64,000 nt of DNA, taken from positions 1 through 64,000 of the forward strand of contig NZ_CDOI01000154.1 of NCBI RefSeq assembly GCF_000827555.1, written 5' to 3'. How positions within the stretch are numbered: the first letter of the stretch is position 1; every line of letters starts with the position of its first letter. Of this stretch, positions 47,004 through 56,572 are shown piece by piece. The stretch comes from Capnocytophaga canis. GTDB taxonomy: Bacteria; Bacteroidota; Bacteroidia; Flavobacteriales; Flavobacteriaceae. The position numbers were made by a program, and so were the translations under genes. The notes beneath the pieces were generated by a model. That model worked only from the letters and a program-made list of their open reading frames with translations. It was not told the origin of the DNA and ran no database searches.

Positions 47004-48344
47004 ATGAAGTTTATCGAGAACCTAACCAATATTTGGAAAATAGAAGAGTTAAAAAATCGAATTATCTTAACTCTTGGAATTTTGTTAGTTTATCGTTTCG
47101 GAGCACATATCGTTCTTCCGGGGGTTGATTCCGCTCAATTACATGAGTTGGCAACGCGTACCTCGGGAGGCGGCTTGCTTGATATCTTAAATGCGTTTAC
47201 TGGGGGGGCTTTTGCTAACGCCTCAGTTTTTGCGTTAGGTATTATGCCATATATCTCGGCTTCGATTGTTGTTCAATTGATGGGGATCGCAATTCCATAC
47301 CTTCAAAAACTGCAAAAGGAGGGGGAAAGTGGTAGAAGAAAGATAAACCAAATCACTCGATGGCTTACCATTGCAATATGTGTTGTTCAAGCTCCTGTTT
47401 ATCTTTATGGTATTGGACAATTGGGCGTTCCTGACAGTGCTTTTATTCTAGGAAAAGGTCTTGATTTTATGATTCCAGCGGTGCTAATATTAGTAACAGG
47501 AACTGTTTTTGCGATGTGGTTAGGGGAGAAAATCACCGACAAGGGAATTGGTAACGGTATTTCGTTGCTCATCATGGTCGGGATTATTGCACGTCTTCCA
47601 CAGGCATTTGCTGCTGAGTTTGATGCTCGTGTGGCCCAATCAAATGGAGGCTTGATGATGATTTTGATTGAAATCATTATTTGGTTTGTCATTATCTTGC
47701 TTTGTATTTATTTGATTAAAGCAACTCGTCAAATTCCAGTTCAATACGCAAGAAGAACTGCTGATGGAGGAACTGTAGCTGAGAAAAACATATTTGGTGC
47801 ACGTCAGTATATTCCTTTGAAGTTGAATGCTTCAGGGGTAATGCCAATCATCTTTGCTCAAGCGTTGATGTTTATTCCAGCTACTGTTGCAGGTTTGTCT
47901 AAATCAGAAACTGCATTAAGCGTTCAACAGGCATTCAGTAATATGTTTGGCTTCTGGTATAATTTGTTGTTTGCAACAATGATTATATTGTTCACCTATT
48001 TTTATACTGCCATTACGGTGCCAACCAATAAAATGGCTGATGATTTGAAACGTAGTGGAGGCTTTATTCCTGGTATTCGTCCCGGAAAAGAGACAGGAGA
48101 TTATCTTGACAAAATCATGTCATTGATTACATTGCCTGGTTCCATTTTCTTAGCCTTAATAGCGATTTTCCCAGCTTTATTGAAGGTTATTGGAATGCAA
48201 GATTCTTGGGCGTTGTTTTACGGAGGTACATCGTTATTGATTTTGGTAGGGGTTGCCATTGATACGGTACAACAAGTAAATTCATATTTGTTGAATCGTC
48301 ACTACGATGGTTTGATGAAAACAGGTAAAAATAGAAAGGCTTAA
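47004..48344 (+). CDS. secY: Preprotein translocase subunit SecY
   Basis: A 446-residue, ten-helix channel protein. The family start MKFIENLTNIWKIEELKNRI fits the ATG at 47004; an ATG at 46989 overlapping the rplO stop (TAATG) would add MYRII and cannot be excluded. GALGIMPYISASIVVQLM-like plug region and GGFIPGIRPGKETGDYLDKIM in the C-terminal half are signatures. It forms the Sec pore with SecE and SecG for exported proteins such as the lipoproteins in this window. Confidence 0.96.
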   Translation: MKFIENLTNIWKIEELKNRIILTLGILLVYRFGAHIVLPGVDSAQLHELATRTSGGGLLDILNAFTGGAFANASVFALGIMPYISASIVVQLMGIAIPYLQKLQKEGESGRRKINQITRWLTIAICVVQAPVYLYGIGQLGVPDSAFILGKGLDFMIPAVLILVTGTVFAMWLGEKITDKGIGNGISLLIMVGIIARLPQAFAAEFDARVAQSNGGLMMILIEIIIWFVIILLCIYLIKATRQIPVQYARRTADGGTVAEKNIFGARQYIPLKLNASGVMPIIFAQALMFIPATVAGLSKSETALSVQQAFSNMFGFWYNLLFATMIILFTYFYTAITVPTNKMADDLKRSGGFIPGIRPGKETGDYLDKIMSLITLPGSIFLALIAIFPALLKVIGMQDSWALFYGGTSLLILVGVAIDTVQQVNSYLLNRHYDGLMKTGKNRKA

Positions 48345-48353
48345 TTTTGATAT

Positions 48354-48569
48354 ATGGCTAAACAGGCAGCAATTGAACAAGATGGAACTATTGTTGAGGC
48401 GTTGTCCAATGCAATGTTCCGAGTAGAATTAGACAACGGACACGTAGTGATTGCTCATATCTCGGGAAAGATGCGTATGCATTACATCAAATTACTTCCA
48501 GGGGATAAGGTGAAACTTGAAATGAGTCCGTATGACCTAACAAAAGCTCGAATCACATATCGCTATTAA
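48354..48569 (+). CDS. infA: Translation initiation factor IF-1
   Basis: 71 residues, a single OB fold: [51 protein letters not shown]. Blocks the A site during initiation. 9 bases after secY. A strong hairpin and a gap of 238 bases follow, so it is probably the end of the spc transcript. Confidence 0.98.
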   Translation: MAKQAAIEQDGTIVEALSNAMFRVELDNGHVVIAHISGKMRMHYIKLLPGDKVKLEMSPYDLTKARITYRY

Positions 48570-48613
48570 GAGGGATTATCTGGTAATAAATTCCATATTT
48601 TATAGAAAAATAA

Positions 48614-48651
48614 AAAACTTTGACAAAGTTTCAAGGCTTTGTCAAAGTTTT
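48614..48651. repeat. Dispersed palindromic hairpin, copy 3
   Basis: AAAACTTTGACAAAG (48614-48628) pairs with CTTTGTCAAAGTTTT (48637-48651), 15 perfect pairs with an 8-base loop, followed by CT. It shares its core with copies at 6532-6568 and 26151-26212. Located 45 bases after infA, it likely terminates or attenuates the long ribosomal transcript. Confidence 0.78.
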
Positions 48652-48772
48652 CTAAAGAAGTAAGGTGTTGAAAATCAATTATTAATTGGTTTTTAAGCTT
48701 TGTCTGTTTTGATTTTATAAAAATAAAAGTGGTATTTATATAAAAAAACACATATAAATTCAAAATATTTTG

Positions 48773-48780
48773 TAGTTTTG
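48773..48780 (+). promoter_or_regulatory. Candidate -7 promoter box before rpmJ
   Basis: TAGTTTTG fits TAnnTTTG and lies 28 bases before the rpmJ ATG, just after the hairpin at 48614-48651. No clear TTTG at -33. It would give the alpha-operon part its own promoter. Confidence 0.45.
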
Positions 48781-48807
48781 CAAACTCTATGATATAAACA
48801 AAAGGAA

Positions 48808-48924
48808 ATGAAAGTTAGAGCATCAATTAAAAAAAGAAGTCCCGAGTGCATCATTGTGCGTCGTAAAGGGAGATTGTACGTAATTAACAAAAAGAATCCT
48901 AAATTTAAACAAAGACAAGGATAA
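48808..48924 (+). CDS. rpmJ: 50S ribosomal protein L36
   Basis: 38 residues: [20 protein letters not shown] then [18 protein letters not shown]. Only one Cys is present and the zinc-binding Cys/His set is missing, so it is the zinc-free form common in this phylum. 2 bases before rpsM. Confidence 0.95.
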   Translation: MKVRASIKKRSPECIIVRRKGRLYVINKKNPKFKQRQG

Positions 48925-48926
48925 TT

Positions 48927-49301
48927 ATGGCAAGAATTGCAGGTATTGATTTACCAAAAAACAAACGTGGGGTTATTGGACTAACCTATATTTTTGGTAT
49001 CGGAAAAAGTAGAGCTAAAGAAATTTTAGAAAAGGCTCAAGTAAATGAAGACAAAAAAGTAAACGAATGGAATGATGATGAAATCAGTAACATTCGTGAG
49101 GTCGTAGCTTCTTATAAAATTGAAGGAGAGTTGCGTTCAGAGATTCAGTTGAACATCAAACGTTTGATGGACATTGGATGCTATCGTGGAATCCGTCACA
49201 GAATAGGGTTGCCTTTGCGTGGTCAAAAAACGAAGAACAACTCTCGTACAAGAAAAGGTAAAAGAAAAACTGTTGCGAATAAGAAAAAAGCAACTAAATA
49301 A
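48927..49301 (+). CDS. rpsM: 30S ribosomal protein S13
   Basis: 124 residues: [32 protein letters not shown] and [33 protein letters not shown]. It contacts the P-site tRNA and the large subunit. Confidence 0.98.
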   Translation: MARIAGIDLPKNKRGVIGLTYIFGIGKSRAKEILEKAQVNEDKKVNEWNDDEISNIREVVASYKIEGELRSEIQLNIKRLMDIGCYRGIRHRIGLPLRGQKTKNNSRTRKGKRKTVANKKKATK

Positions 49302-49313
49302 TAAGTAGTTAGT

Positions 49314-49715
49314 ATGGCAAAATCAAATGCAAAAAACGCAAAAGTTTCTAAGAAGAGAAAGGTTGTTGTAGAATCGGTTGGTGAAGCACACGTTTCCGCA
49401 ACTTTCAACAATGTGATAATTTCTCTTACGAATAAAAAAGGAGACGTAATTGCTTGGTCATCAGCAGGTAAGATGGGCTTTAGAGGGTCTAAAAAGAATA
49501 CGCCTTACGCAGCGCAAGTGGCAGCAGAGGATGCTTCGAAAGTGGCTTTTGATGCAGGTTTGAAGAAAGTAAAGGTATATGTAAAAGGACCAGGAAACGG
49601 TAGAGAATCCGCTATCAGAACTATCCACAATGCTGGAATTGAAGTAACTGAAATTATTGATGTAACTCCATTACCTCACAATGGTTGTCGTCCACCAAAG
49701 AGACGTAGAGTTTAA
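49314..49715 (+). CDS. rpsK: 30S ribosomal protein S11
   Basis: 133 residues: [51 protein letters not shown] and [18 protein letters not shown]. Platform protein. 12 bases after rpsM. Confidence 0.98.
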   Translation: MAKSNAKNAKVSKKRKVVVESVGEAHVSATFNNVIISLTNKKGDVIAWSSAGKMGFRGSKKNTPYAAQVAAEDASKVAFDAGLKKVKVYVKGPGNGRESAIRTIHNAGIEVTEIIDVTPLPHNGCRPPKRRRV

Positions 49716-49736
49716 TTAATTTATTATTAAATAACG

Positions 49737-49783
49737 AAGGGTTTTTTGATTATCGAAGGAATGCCTTAATTCATAATCCCCTT
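49737..49783 (+). promoter_or_regulatory. Leader hairpin before rpsD
   Basis: In the 87-base gap between rpsK and rpsD, AAGGG and GATTAT (49737-49753) can pair with ATAATC and CCCTT (49773-49783), with a T-run bulged on one side. In several bacteria S4 represses its own operon by binding a leader structure, so this is a candidate site. Pairing is modest. Confidence 0.3.
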
Positions 49784-49802
49784 TTATTAGAAATAAGAAA
49801 AA

Positions 49803-50408
49803 ATGGCAAGATATACAGGACCAAAAACAAAAATAGCTCGTAAATTTGGTGAAGCCATCTTTGGCGATGATAAATCTTTTGAGAAAAAGAACTATCCACC
49901 AGGGCAACACGGGATTGCTCGTCGTAGAGCAAAACGCTCTGAATATGCTATTCAGTTGCAAGAAAAACAAAAAGCTAAATATACGTACGGTATTTTAGAG
50001 AAACAATTCCGTAATTTGTATGAAAAAGCAAAAAGAAGTAAGCACGTCACAGGTGAGGTGCTGTTGCAGTTGTGTGAATCACGTTTGGATAACGTAGTTT
50101 ATCGTATGGGAATTGCCCCTACACGCAGTGCTGCACGTCAGTTGGTTTCGCATCGTCATATCACGGTAAACGGAGATATTGTTAATATTCCGTCTTATTC
50201 TTTAAAACCAGGTGATGTGGTTGGTGTTCGTGAGAAATCAAAATCTTTGAGCGTTATTGAAAACTCATTATCAGCAAGTAGTGCTGTTTATGAGTGGATA
50301 ACTTGGAACACTGAAAAATTAGAGGGTACATTTGTTGCCGTGCCTCAACGTATTCAGATTCCTGAAAATATTAAAGAACAGTTAATCGTAGAGTTGTACT
50401 CTAAATAA
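49803..50408 (+). CDS. rpsD: 30S ribosomal protein S4
   Basis: 201 residues: [52 protein letters not shown] and the S4 RNA-binding domain [34 protein letters not shown]. Initiates small subunit assembly. 22 bases before rpoA. Confidence 0.98.
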   Translation: MARYTGPKTKIARKFGEAIFGDDKSFEKKNYPPGQHGIARRRAKRSEYAIQLQEKQKAKYTYGILEKQFRNLYEKAKRSKHVTGEVLLQLCESRLDNVVYRMGIAPTRSAARQLVSHRHITVNGDIVNIPSYSLKPGDVVGVREKSKSLSVIENSLSASSAVYEWITWNTEKLEGTFVAVPQRIQIPENIKEQLIVELYSK

Positions 50409-50430
50409 TAAATAAGACAGCAGTCAAATT

Positions 50431-51423
50431 ATGGCATTATTCAACTTTCAAAAACCCGATAAAGTTATAATGATTGAATCATCTGATTTCGAAGGACGAT
50501 TTGAATTTCGTCCTTTGGAACCAGGATATGGTTTAACAATAGGTAACGCATTGCGGAGAGTTATGTATTCTTCATTAGAAGGTTTCGCAATTACTTCTGT
50601 AAAATTTGATAAAGTAGGACATGAATTTTCTACGATTTCAGGTGTAGTGGAAGATGTAACCGAAATCATCTTAAATTTGAAACAGGTACGTTTCAAGAGA
50701 CAAATTGAAGATATAGAAAACGAAACGGTAACTATTGCCGTTTCAGGTAAGAAACAGTTGACTGCGGGTGATTTTCAAAAATATCTTTCTGGATTTCAAG
50801 TACTAAACACGGATTTAGTAATTTGTAATATGGAGTCTTCTGTAACTTTCAATATGGAAATTACTATTGAAAAGGGTAGAGGATACGTTCCAGCTGAGGA
50901 GCATCTAAATCAGAACACAGCTGTTGGAGTTATCATGACCGATGCTATTTTTACTCCAATCAAAAATGTGAAATATTCGGTTGAAAACTATCGTGTAGAG
51001 CAAAAAACTGACTACGAAAAGTTGGTTTTCGAAATCAAAACAGATGGGTCGATTCATCCTAAACAAGCCTTGACGGAAGCTGCTAAAACGTTGATTCACC
51101 ACTTCATGTTATTCTCTGATGAGAGAATTACTTTGGAGTCAGATGAAATAGCTCAAACAGAATCATACGATGAGGAGTCATTGCATATGCGTCAGTTATT
51201 GAAAACCAAATTGGTTGACATGGACTTGTCGGTGCGTGCGTTGAATTGTTTGAAAGCGGCAGAAGTTGAAACTTTGGGTGATTTGGTTTCATTCAACAAA
51301 GTTGATTTGATGAAATTTAGAAACTTTGGTAAAAAATCGCTTACAGAACTTGATGAATTAGTTGCCAACAAGAATTTAACTTTCGGTATGGATTTGTCAA
51401 AATATAAATTAGATAAAGATTAA
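50431..51423 (+). CDS. rpoA: DNA-directed RNA polymerase subunit alpha
   Basis: 330 residues. The N-terminal dimerisation domain has [31 protein letters not shown]; a short linker rich in Glu/Ser leads to the C-terminal domain [49 protein letters not shown], which binds UP elements and activators. Normal length. Confidence 0.98.
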   Translation: MALFNFQKPDKVIMIESSDFEGRFEFRPLEPGYGLTIGNALRRVMYSSLEGFAITSVKFDKVGHEFSTISGVVEDVTEIILNLKQVRFKRQIEDIENETVTIAVSGKKQLTAGDFQKYLSGFQVLNTDLVICNMESSVTFNMEITIEKGRGYVPAEEHLNQNTAVGVIMTDAIFTPIKNVKYSVENYRVEQKTDYEKLVFEIKTDGSIHPKQALTEAAKTLIHHFMLFSDERITLESDEIAQTESYDEESLHMRQLLKTKLVDMDLSVRALNCLKAAEVETLGDLVSFNKVDLMKFRNFGKKSLTELDELVANKNLTFGMDLSKYKLDKD

Positions 51424-51452
51424 CCCGCTTTTGCGTATTTAATTAAGGAAAA

Positions 51453-51923
51453 ATGAGACACGGAAATAAAATTAATCATTTAGGAAGAAAAACTGCTCAT
51501 AGAGAGGCTATGTTGGCAAATATGGCTTGTTCGTTGATTGAGCATAAGAGAATAAACACTACTTTGGCAAAGGCAAAAGCTTTGAAATTATTTGTTGAGC
51601 CATTAGTTACAAAATCAAAAGAAGATACAACGCATAATCGTCGTATTGCTTTTAGTAGATTGAGAAATAAATATGCTGTTACTGAGTTATTTAAAGAGGT
51701 TTCAGTAAAGGTGGGCGATAGACCAGGAGGATATACTCGTATTATCAAGTTGGGAAATCGTTTGGGAGATAATGCTGAAATGGCATTGATTGAGTTCGTT
51801 GATTATAACACTACGTACAACGTAGAAAAATCAGCAGCTAAAAAGAAATCTACGCGTCGTAGTAGAAAAAAAGCTGAGACAACTTCAGCTTCTGAGACGG
51901 AAACTACTGCAACTGAAGAGTAG
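51453..51923 (+). CDS. rplQ: 50S ribosomal protein L17
   Basis: 156 residues: [21 protein letters not shown], then [18 protein letters not shown] and [32 protein letters not shown] ~35-residue tail, first Lys/Arg- then Thr/Glu-rich, extends beyond the usual 120-residue core. Last gene of the cluster, closed by a terminator. Confidence 0.97.
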   Translation: MRHGNKINHLGRKTAHREAMLANMACSLIEHKRINTTLAKAKALKLFVEPLVTKSKEDTTHNRRIAFSRLRNKYAVTELFKEVSVKVGDRPGGYTRIIKLGNRLGDNAEMALIEFVDYNTTYNVEKSAAKKKSTRRSRKKAETTSASETETTATEE

Positions 51924-51941
51924 TTAAAAGTGTAAAGAAAA

Positions 51942-51973
51942 AACAAGCCATCTAATTTTTTAGATGGCTTGTT
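51942..51973. terminator. Bidirectional terminator ending the ribosomal cluster
   Basis: AACAAGCCATCTA (51942-51954) pairs perfectly with TAGATGGCTTGTT (51961-51973). Short T-runs follow in both directions (TTT on plus, TTTTTT on minus), so it ends both rplQ and the converging glycosyltransferase gene. Confidence 0.85.
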
Positions 51974-52020
51974 TCGTATTTGAATGTTTTAAGCGTTTTG
52001 GATATGATAAGATACAGGGC

Positions 52021-52974
52021 TTAAATTCGTTCTTTCACTTTGTAGCGTTTTTCTTTACGTTTGTTACGTAGGATAATTTCGCCTAAAAATCCTGCAACAA
52101 AGAATTGGGTTCCAATAATCATTGTTGTTAATGCCATGTAAAATTCAGGTCTGTTAGCAATGAGTCGGTTGCTAGGGTTTATGAACAGTTTGTCTACTCC
52201 TAGGTAGAAAGCAAATAAAAAACCAATAAAGAACATTAAAACTCCTAAAGCGCCAAAAAAGTGCATTGGTCTCTTACCAAAGTGGGAAATAAAACTGATA
52301 GTAATTAAATCCAGAAATCCGTTGATGAATCGGTTCATTCCGAATTTTGTTTGCCCGTATTTTCTTGCTTGATGGATAACAACTTTTTCAGTTATTTTTT
52401 TGAATCCAGCATTTTTTGCTAGCACAGGAATATAGCGGTGCATTTCGCCGTTTACATCAATATTCTTAACTACTTCATTTCGGTAGGCTTTCAGTCCGCA
52501 ATTGAAATCATGGAGCTTTAGCCCTGATGTTTTTCGTGCTGCCCAATTGAATAATTTAGAAGGTAGATTTTTAGTTAATTTTGAGTCATATCGTTTTTTC
52601 TTCCAACCTGAAACTAAATCAAATCCATCGACTTTAATCATTTGATATAATTCGGGAATTTCATCGGGGCTGTCTTGTAAGTCAGCATCCATTGTTATGA
52701 CTACATCGCCTTTTGCTTTTTTGAATCCGATGTTCAAAGCCTGTGATTTTCCGTAATTTTTGAGGAAACGAATACCAACAACACAAGGGTCTTGAGATTT
52801 TATGTCTTTGATGATCTGCCACGAGTGGTCGGTACTCCCATCATCTATAAAAAGAATTTCGTAAGAAAATTCGTAAGAAATCATTGTCCGACGAATCCAT
52901 TGATGTAATTCAGGCAATGATTCTTGTTCATTTAAGAGGGGAATAACAATTGATATGTTTGGAGTTTGATTCAT
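52021..52974 (-). CDS. Family 2 glycosyltransferase (DPM1/GtrB-like)
   Basis: A 317-residue enzyme. The GT-A domain has ISIVIPLLNEQESLPEL, FIDDGSTDHSWQII and the DxD segment MDADLQDSPDEIPEL, then SGWKKKRYD. Two C-terminal hydrophobic helices (FFGALGVLMFFIGFLFAFYLG and FYMALTTMIIGTQFFVAGFLG) anchor it. Such enzymes load a sugar onto undecaprenyl or dolichol-type phosphate for later transfer to surface glycans. It follows the small GNAT gene by 15 bases on the same strand. Confidence 0.88.
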   Translation of the reverse strand: MNQTPNISIVIPLLNEQESLPELHQWIRRTMISYEFSYEILFIDDGSTDHSWQIIKDIKSQDPCVVGIRFLKNYGKSQALNIGFKKAKGDVVITMDADLQDSPDEIPELYQMIKVDGFDLVSGWKKKRYDSKLTKNLPSKLFNWAARKTSGLKLHDFNCGLKAYRNEVVKNIDVNGEMHRYIPVLAKNAGFKKITEKVVIHQARKYGQTKFGMNRFINGFLDLITISFISHFGKRPMHFFGALGVLMFFIGFLFAFYLGVDKLFINPSNRLIANRPEFYMALTTMIIGTQFFVAGFLGEIILRNKRKEKRYKVKERI

Positions 52975-52989
52975 ACAGACACAGATTAC

Positions 52990-53274
52990 TTAAACACGAA
53001 TTCCTACGGAAAGCATTCCTTGATATTCTTTGTTTTTTCTGAAAAAGGAAACCGCTTTTGAGCAAGTTGGAACTACTTTTAATCGGCGTTCGGCTATGTT
53101 TTCGAGTACTTTTTTCATGAAGTCATCAAAAAAAGAGGCTTCAGCATTTTCAGGAATATATATTCTTGTTAAAAAAATCTTGATGTCTTGCACCGAGTAT
53201 TCAATGAAGGCGGTTTCATTGTTAACTTTTGTTTGAAACTGGCGAGAAAATTCGCTGTCAATAATTTCAATCAT
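52990..53274 (-). CDS. YjdJ-type GCN5-related N-acetyltransferase domain protein
   Basis: A 94-residue protein matching the mini-GNAT family: FIEYSVQDIKIFLTRIYIPENA, an alpha helix, then RRLKVVPTCSKAVSFFRKNKEYQGML, where LKVVPTCS and the HPEY-like NKEYQ are the family signature. These are cut-down acetyltransferases of unknown substrate. It probably shares a transcript with the following glycosyltransferase. A TAACTTTG box lies upstream at 53388-53395. Confidence 0.75.
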   Translation of the reverse strand: MIEIIDSEFSRQFQTKVNNETAFIEYSVQDIKIFLTRIYIPENAEASFFDDFMKKVLENIAERRLKVVPTCSKAVSFFRKNKEYQGMLSVGIRV

Positions 53275-53416
53275 ATTTATTTTAATTCGTATGATTAGTG
53301 ATTAATGAAGTGTCAATGTTGTTTTTGATTTTGGTAAAAAAATAGTATTTTTACGTCCTGAAAAAAAACAAAAAGCCAACTTCGGCACAAAGTTACAAAA
53401 TAAAATTTAATTTAGA

Positions 53417-54070
53417 ATGGAAAAAAACAAAAAGCATATTTATCTAATGCCAGGAATGGCAGCAAGTCCTAAAATTTTTGAATTTCTTGAATTTCCATCG
53501 AATTATGAAACTCATTTATTGGACTGGATTTTACCGATTGAGGAGGAATCTCTTTCGGAATATGCTTTTCGTTTGTCTCAGCAAATTACACATCCGAAAC
53601 CTACTTTATTGGGGGTTTCGTTCGGAGGAATTATTGTACAGGAAATCGCTAAAATTATTGATTATGAAAAAATTATCGTAGTTTCAAGTGTAAAAACTAA
53701 ATATGAACTGCCTAAAAAAATGCTATTGGCACGTTATACAAATTTGCATAAATTGTTGCCCGTTGGTTTAGTTAATTCATTGGAATATTGGAAGCAATTT
53801 TCTTTTATTGATTCCATCACAAAGCGTATAGAACTTTATGAAAAGTACATTGGGATGCGATCAATCTCTTATTTGGACTGGAGCATTGATAAAATTGTAA
53901 ATTGGGAGCAAACAGAGCCTTTGCCGAACACAATTCATATCCACGGTGATAAAGATGCAGTTTTTCCAATGAAATATATTTCTGATGCTATTGTAGTAAA
54001 AAATGGCACACATATTATGGTTATTAATCGTTACAAATGGTTTAATGAGAATTTTTCGAATCTGTTGTAA
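53417..54070 (+). CDS. Alpha/beta hydrolase
   Basis: A 217-residue protein with HIYLMPGMAASPKIF at the oxyanion side, the nucleophile elbow GVSFGG (Ser68), HGDKDAVFPM holding the acid and GTHIMVINRYKWF holding the His. Short length suggests a minimal fold without a large lid. Substrate unknown. It is divergent from the GNAT gene and has no close plus-strand partner. Confidence 0.82.
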   Translation: MEKNKKHIYLMPGMAASPKIFEFLEFPSNYETHLLDWILPIEEESLSEYAFRLSQQITHPKPTLLGVSFGGIIVQEIAKIIDYEKIIVVSSVKTKYELPKKMLLARYTNLHKLLPVGLVNSLEYWKQFSFIDSITKRIELYEKYIGMRSISYLDWSIDKIVNWEQTEPLPNTIHIHGDKDAVFPMKYISDAIVVKNGTHIMVINRYKWFNENFSNLL

Positions 54071-54384
54071 TAATTTCCGTATACCATTTCTACTTCAATT
54101 TTGCTGAGATAAAAGGAATAGTAAACGCTTTGTTTTAGGATGTTTATTATTATGGAAGAATGTTTTTTGTAGGGAAGTTTTGTATATTTTGTTTCATAGT
54201 ATCAACGGTATTTTACAGTTGGTTTGTGTTTAGAAATATTCTATTATTCTGCTGTAGTTTTAAAAATCTGTGAAAATAACCCTTTTTTTCTTGCAAATCT
54301 TCAAAAAAAATAGTAAACTTGCACAATGTTTCGAGATTAGAAAAACTCGAATTTAATTCATTAATCAAAAAAACTTCTTATATT
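54071..54384 (+). other. Intergenic and leader region of phoH
   Basis: AT-rich spacer. Near its end CTTG (54290-54293), 20 bases, TAAACTTG (54314-54321) form a likely promoter, one base off consensus in each box. The leader to the phoH start is about 58 nt. No gene seen. Confidence 0.5.
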
Positions 54385-55341
54385 TTGAATGAACTTGTTT
54401 TAGAACTAACCGATATTCATCCACAGCAGTTCTTCGGCGAAGATGAGGTAAATATTAAAAAGATAAAATCTTGTTTTCCGAAATTGAAGATTGTAGCCAG
54501 AGGTAATAAAATTTTAGCTTTTGGAGAGGAAAACTTGTTAAAAGATTTTGCCAAAAAAATAGAATTATTGCAGGCGTATTTCAGTAAATACAACCGATTG
54601 GATGAACGTAGCATTGATAGTATTTGCAATGCTGATGATACTGAGCCTATAGAAACAATAAATCAGAAGGAAACCGATGTGATTGTCCATGGAGTGGGAG
54701 GGAAGGTTATTCGTCCGCAGACCAAAAATCAATTCAAGTTGGTAGAGTTGATGAAAAAGAATGATATGGTTTTCGCTGTAGGCCCCGCAGGAACAGGAAA
54801 GACCTATGTAGGTGTAGCACTTGCAGTTAAAGCACTGAAAGAAAAGCAAGTAAAACGAATTATTCTTACCCGACCTGCAGTGGAAGCAGGGGAAAATTTA
54901 GGGTTTCTTCCAGGGGATTTGAAAGAGAAGCTAGATCCGTATATGCAACCTCTTTATGATGCTTTGCGTGATATGATTCCTTATGAAAAACTTAGTGGTT
55001 TTATTGAATCAGGGGTAATAGAAATTGCTCCCTTGGCGTTTATGCGTGGGCGTACGCTTGATAACGCTTTTGTGATTTTGGATGAGGCTCAGAATACTAC
55101 CCATGCTCAAATGAAAATGTTCCTCACACGTATGGGGCGTAATGCTAAGTTTATGATTACAGGTGACCCGGGTCAAATTGATCTACCTCGAAAGGTATCT
55201 TCAGGGCTGAAAGAGGCTTTGTTGATTCTGAAAAATGTCAAGGGGATTGGTATGTTACATTTGGATGATAAAGACGTGGTTCGACATCCGTTAGTACGAA
55301 ATATTATTGAGGCGTACAAAAGTATTGAGAATATAGAATAA
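54385..55341 (+). CDS. PhoH family ATPase, TTG start
   Basis: About 318 residues, reading (M)NELVLELTDIHPQQFFGEDE from a TTG codon at 54385, which fits where flavobacterial PhoH proteins begin. A longer frame reaches 54319 but falls on the promoter box. There is no ATG in frame upstream. FAVGPAGTGKTYVGVALAVKAL is the Walker A and AFVILDEAQNTTHAQMKMFLTRMG the Walker B region; KFMITGDPGQIDLP follows. PhoH/PhoL proteins are predicted RNA-acting ATPases often near ybeY; ybeY is not adjacent here. Confidence 0.88.
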   Translation: MNELVLELTDIHPQQFFGEDEVNIKKIKSCFPKLKIVARGNKILAFGEENLLKDFAKKIELLQAYFSKYNRLDERSIDSICNADDTEPIETINQKETDVIVHGVGGKVIRPQTKNQFKLVELMKKNDMVFAVGPAGTGKTYVGVALAVKALKEKQVKRIILTRPAVEAGENLGFLPGDLKEKLDPYMQPLYDALRDMIPYEKLSGFIESGVIEIAPLAFMRGRTLDNAFVILDEAQNTTHAQMKMFLTRMGRNAKFMITGDPGQIDLPRKVSSGLKEALLILKNVKGIGMLHLDDKDVVRHPLVRNIIEAYKSIENIE

Positions 55342-55489
55342 ACGTAAGTGCGATTCAGTAAATGACATCAGAACATTTAGATATTAAAATTCAGAATGTT
55401 ATTTCACAACGTGTAACATAAATTTTTCTGCACCTTAAGAGCTAAATAATTGAAAAATAATATAAAACATAAATATATTACATAAAAAT

Positions 55490-56356
55490 ATGAATACAAC
55501 ATTAGTAATTTTAGCGGCAGGTTTGGGGAGTCGTTTTGGTTCCGACAAACAATTAGAGGAAATTCATAATGGAAATGCTTTGTTTGATTATGGGATTTAT
55601 GATGCGATTGAAGCGGGGTTTTCGGACGTAGTTTTGATTATTAGAACCCAGATTGAAGAGCTTACTAAAAAACATTTAGAAAATCGTTTCAAAGGGTTGC
55701 CTGTTTCCTTCGTATATCAAGATTTACAAAATCCAGAAGGAATTGTGCGTCAAAAACCTTGGGGTACAGGACATGCGATGCTCTGCGTAAAAGACGTGGT
55801 TAAGAATCCGTTTTTGATTATGAATGCTGATGATTACTACGGAAAAGATGCGTTTTCATACATGGTAAAAGCCTTAAAATCAGGTAAAGAAAAAACTTTT
55901 TATTCAGCAGGTTATTTATTGAAAAACACATTGAGCGAAAATGGGACAGTTTCAAGAGGAGTTTGTAATGTGAATGAAAATAATCATCTGCAATCGATAG
56001 TTGAGGCTACAAAACTCAGAAAAATTGACGAAAATATGGCTATTGATGAAGAAACAGGCGAAAAATATCCTTTAGGAACGTTCGTTTCAATGAATTTTTG
56101 GGGATTCACACCAGAAATTTTTCCAATGGCACAGAAATTATTTGCTGAATTTGTAGAAGCTAATAAAGAAAATCCAAAAGCAGAGTTTTTCATTCCGTTA
56201 GTGGTACAACATGCTATTGAAAAAGAAGGGTATACTTTGGAAGTGTTGCCTAATAACGATGCTTGGTTTGGAATGACCTACCGCGAAGATTTATTGAAAG
56301 TACGGGAAGAAATTAAAAATTTGACTGTAGCAGGAGGATATCCGGAGAATTTCTAA
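55490..56356 (+). CDS. Sugar nucleotidyltransferase (NTP transferase family)
   Basis: A 288-residue enzyme. LVILAAGLGSRFGSDKQL is the nucleotide-binding signature, MNADDYYGKDAFSYM the metal-binding Asp motif, and GMTYREDLLKVREEIKNL the C-terminus. It would join a sugar-1-phosphate to a nucleotide. The next gene is a sugar-kinase-like protein, so the two may salvage free sugars, perhaps N-acetylhexosamines freed by the GH20 enzyme; that link is inference. Confidence 0.85.
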   Translation: MNTTLVILAAGLGSRFGSDKQLEEIHNGNALFDYGIYDAIEAGFSDVVLIIRTQIEELTKKHLENRFKGLPVSFVYQDLQNPEGIVRQKPWGTGHAMLCVKDVVKNPFLIMNADDYYGKDAFSYMVKALKSGKEKTFYSAGYLLKNTLSENGTVSRGVCNVNENNHLQSIVEATKLRKIDENMAIDEETGEKYPLGTFVSMNFWGFTPEIFPMAQKLFAEFVEANKENPKAEFFIPLVVQHAIEKEGYTLEVLPNNDAWFGMTYREDLLKVREEIKNLTVAGGYPENF

Positions 56357-56537
56357 TTAAGGAATCAAATTTCTTACTTGCTCAACTGTGAAGGTTTCAC
56401 GAGATTTTGACTTATAGAGATAAGGAGTTTATTCCATTTTGCTAAAATTAGAGATTTTTTAAAACTCTCAATTAGTGTTACAATCTCTGAATGTCGAATT
56501 TACATAGATTTTTTTGTTATACACAAAAATCTTCATA

Positions 56538-56545
56538 TACATTTG
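56538..56545 (+). promoter_or_regulatory. -7 promoter box before the sugar kinase gene
   Basis: TACATTTG, with TTTG (56513-56516) 21 bases upstream and the ATG 28 bases downstream. It suggests the kinase gene can be transcribed apart from the nucleotidyltransferase. Confidence 0.5.
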
Positions 56546-56572
56546 ATTTACCAATTAAAAATATAAAATAAA

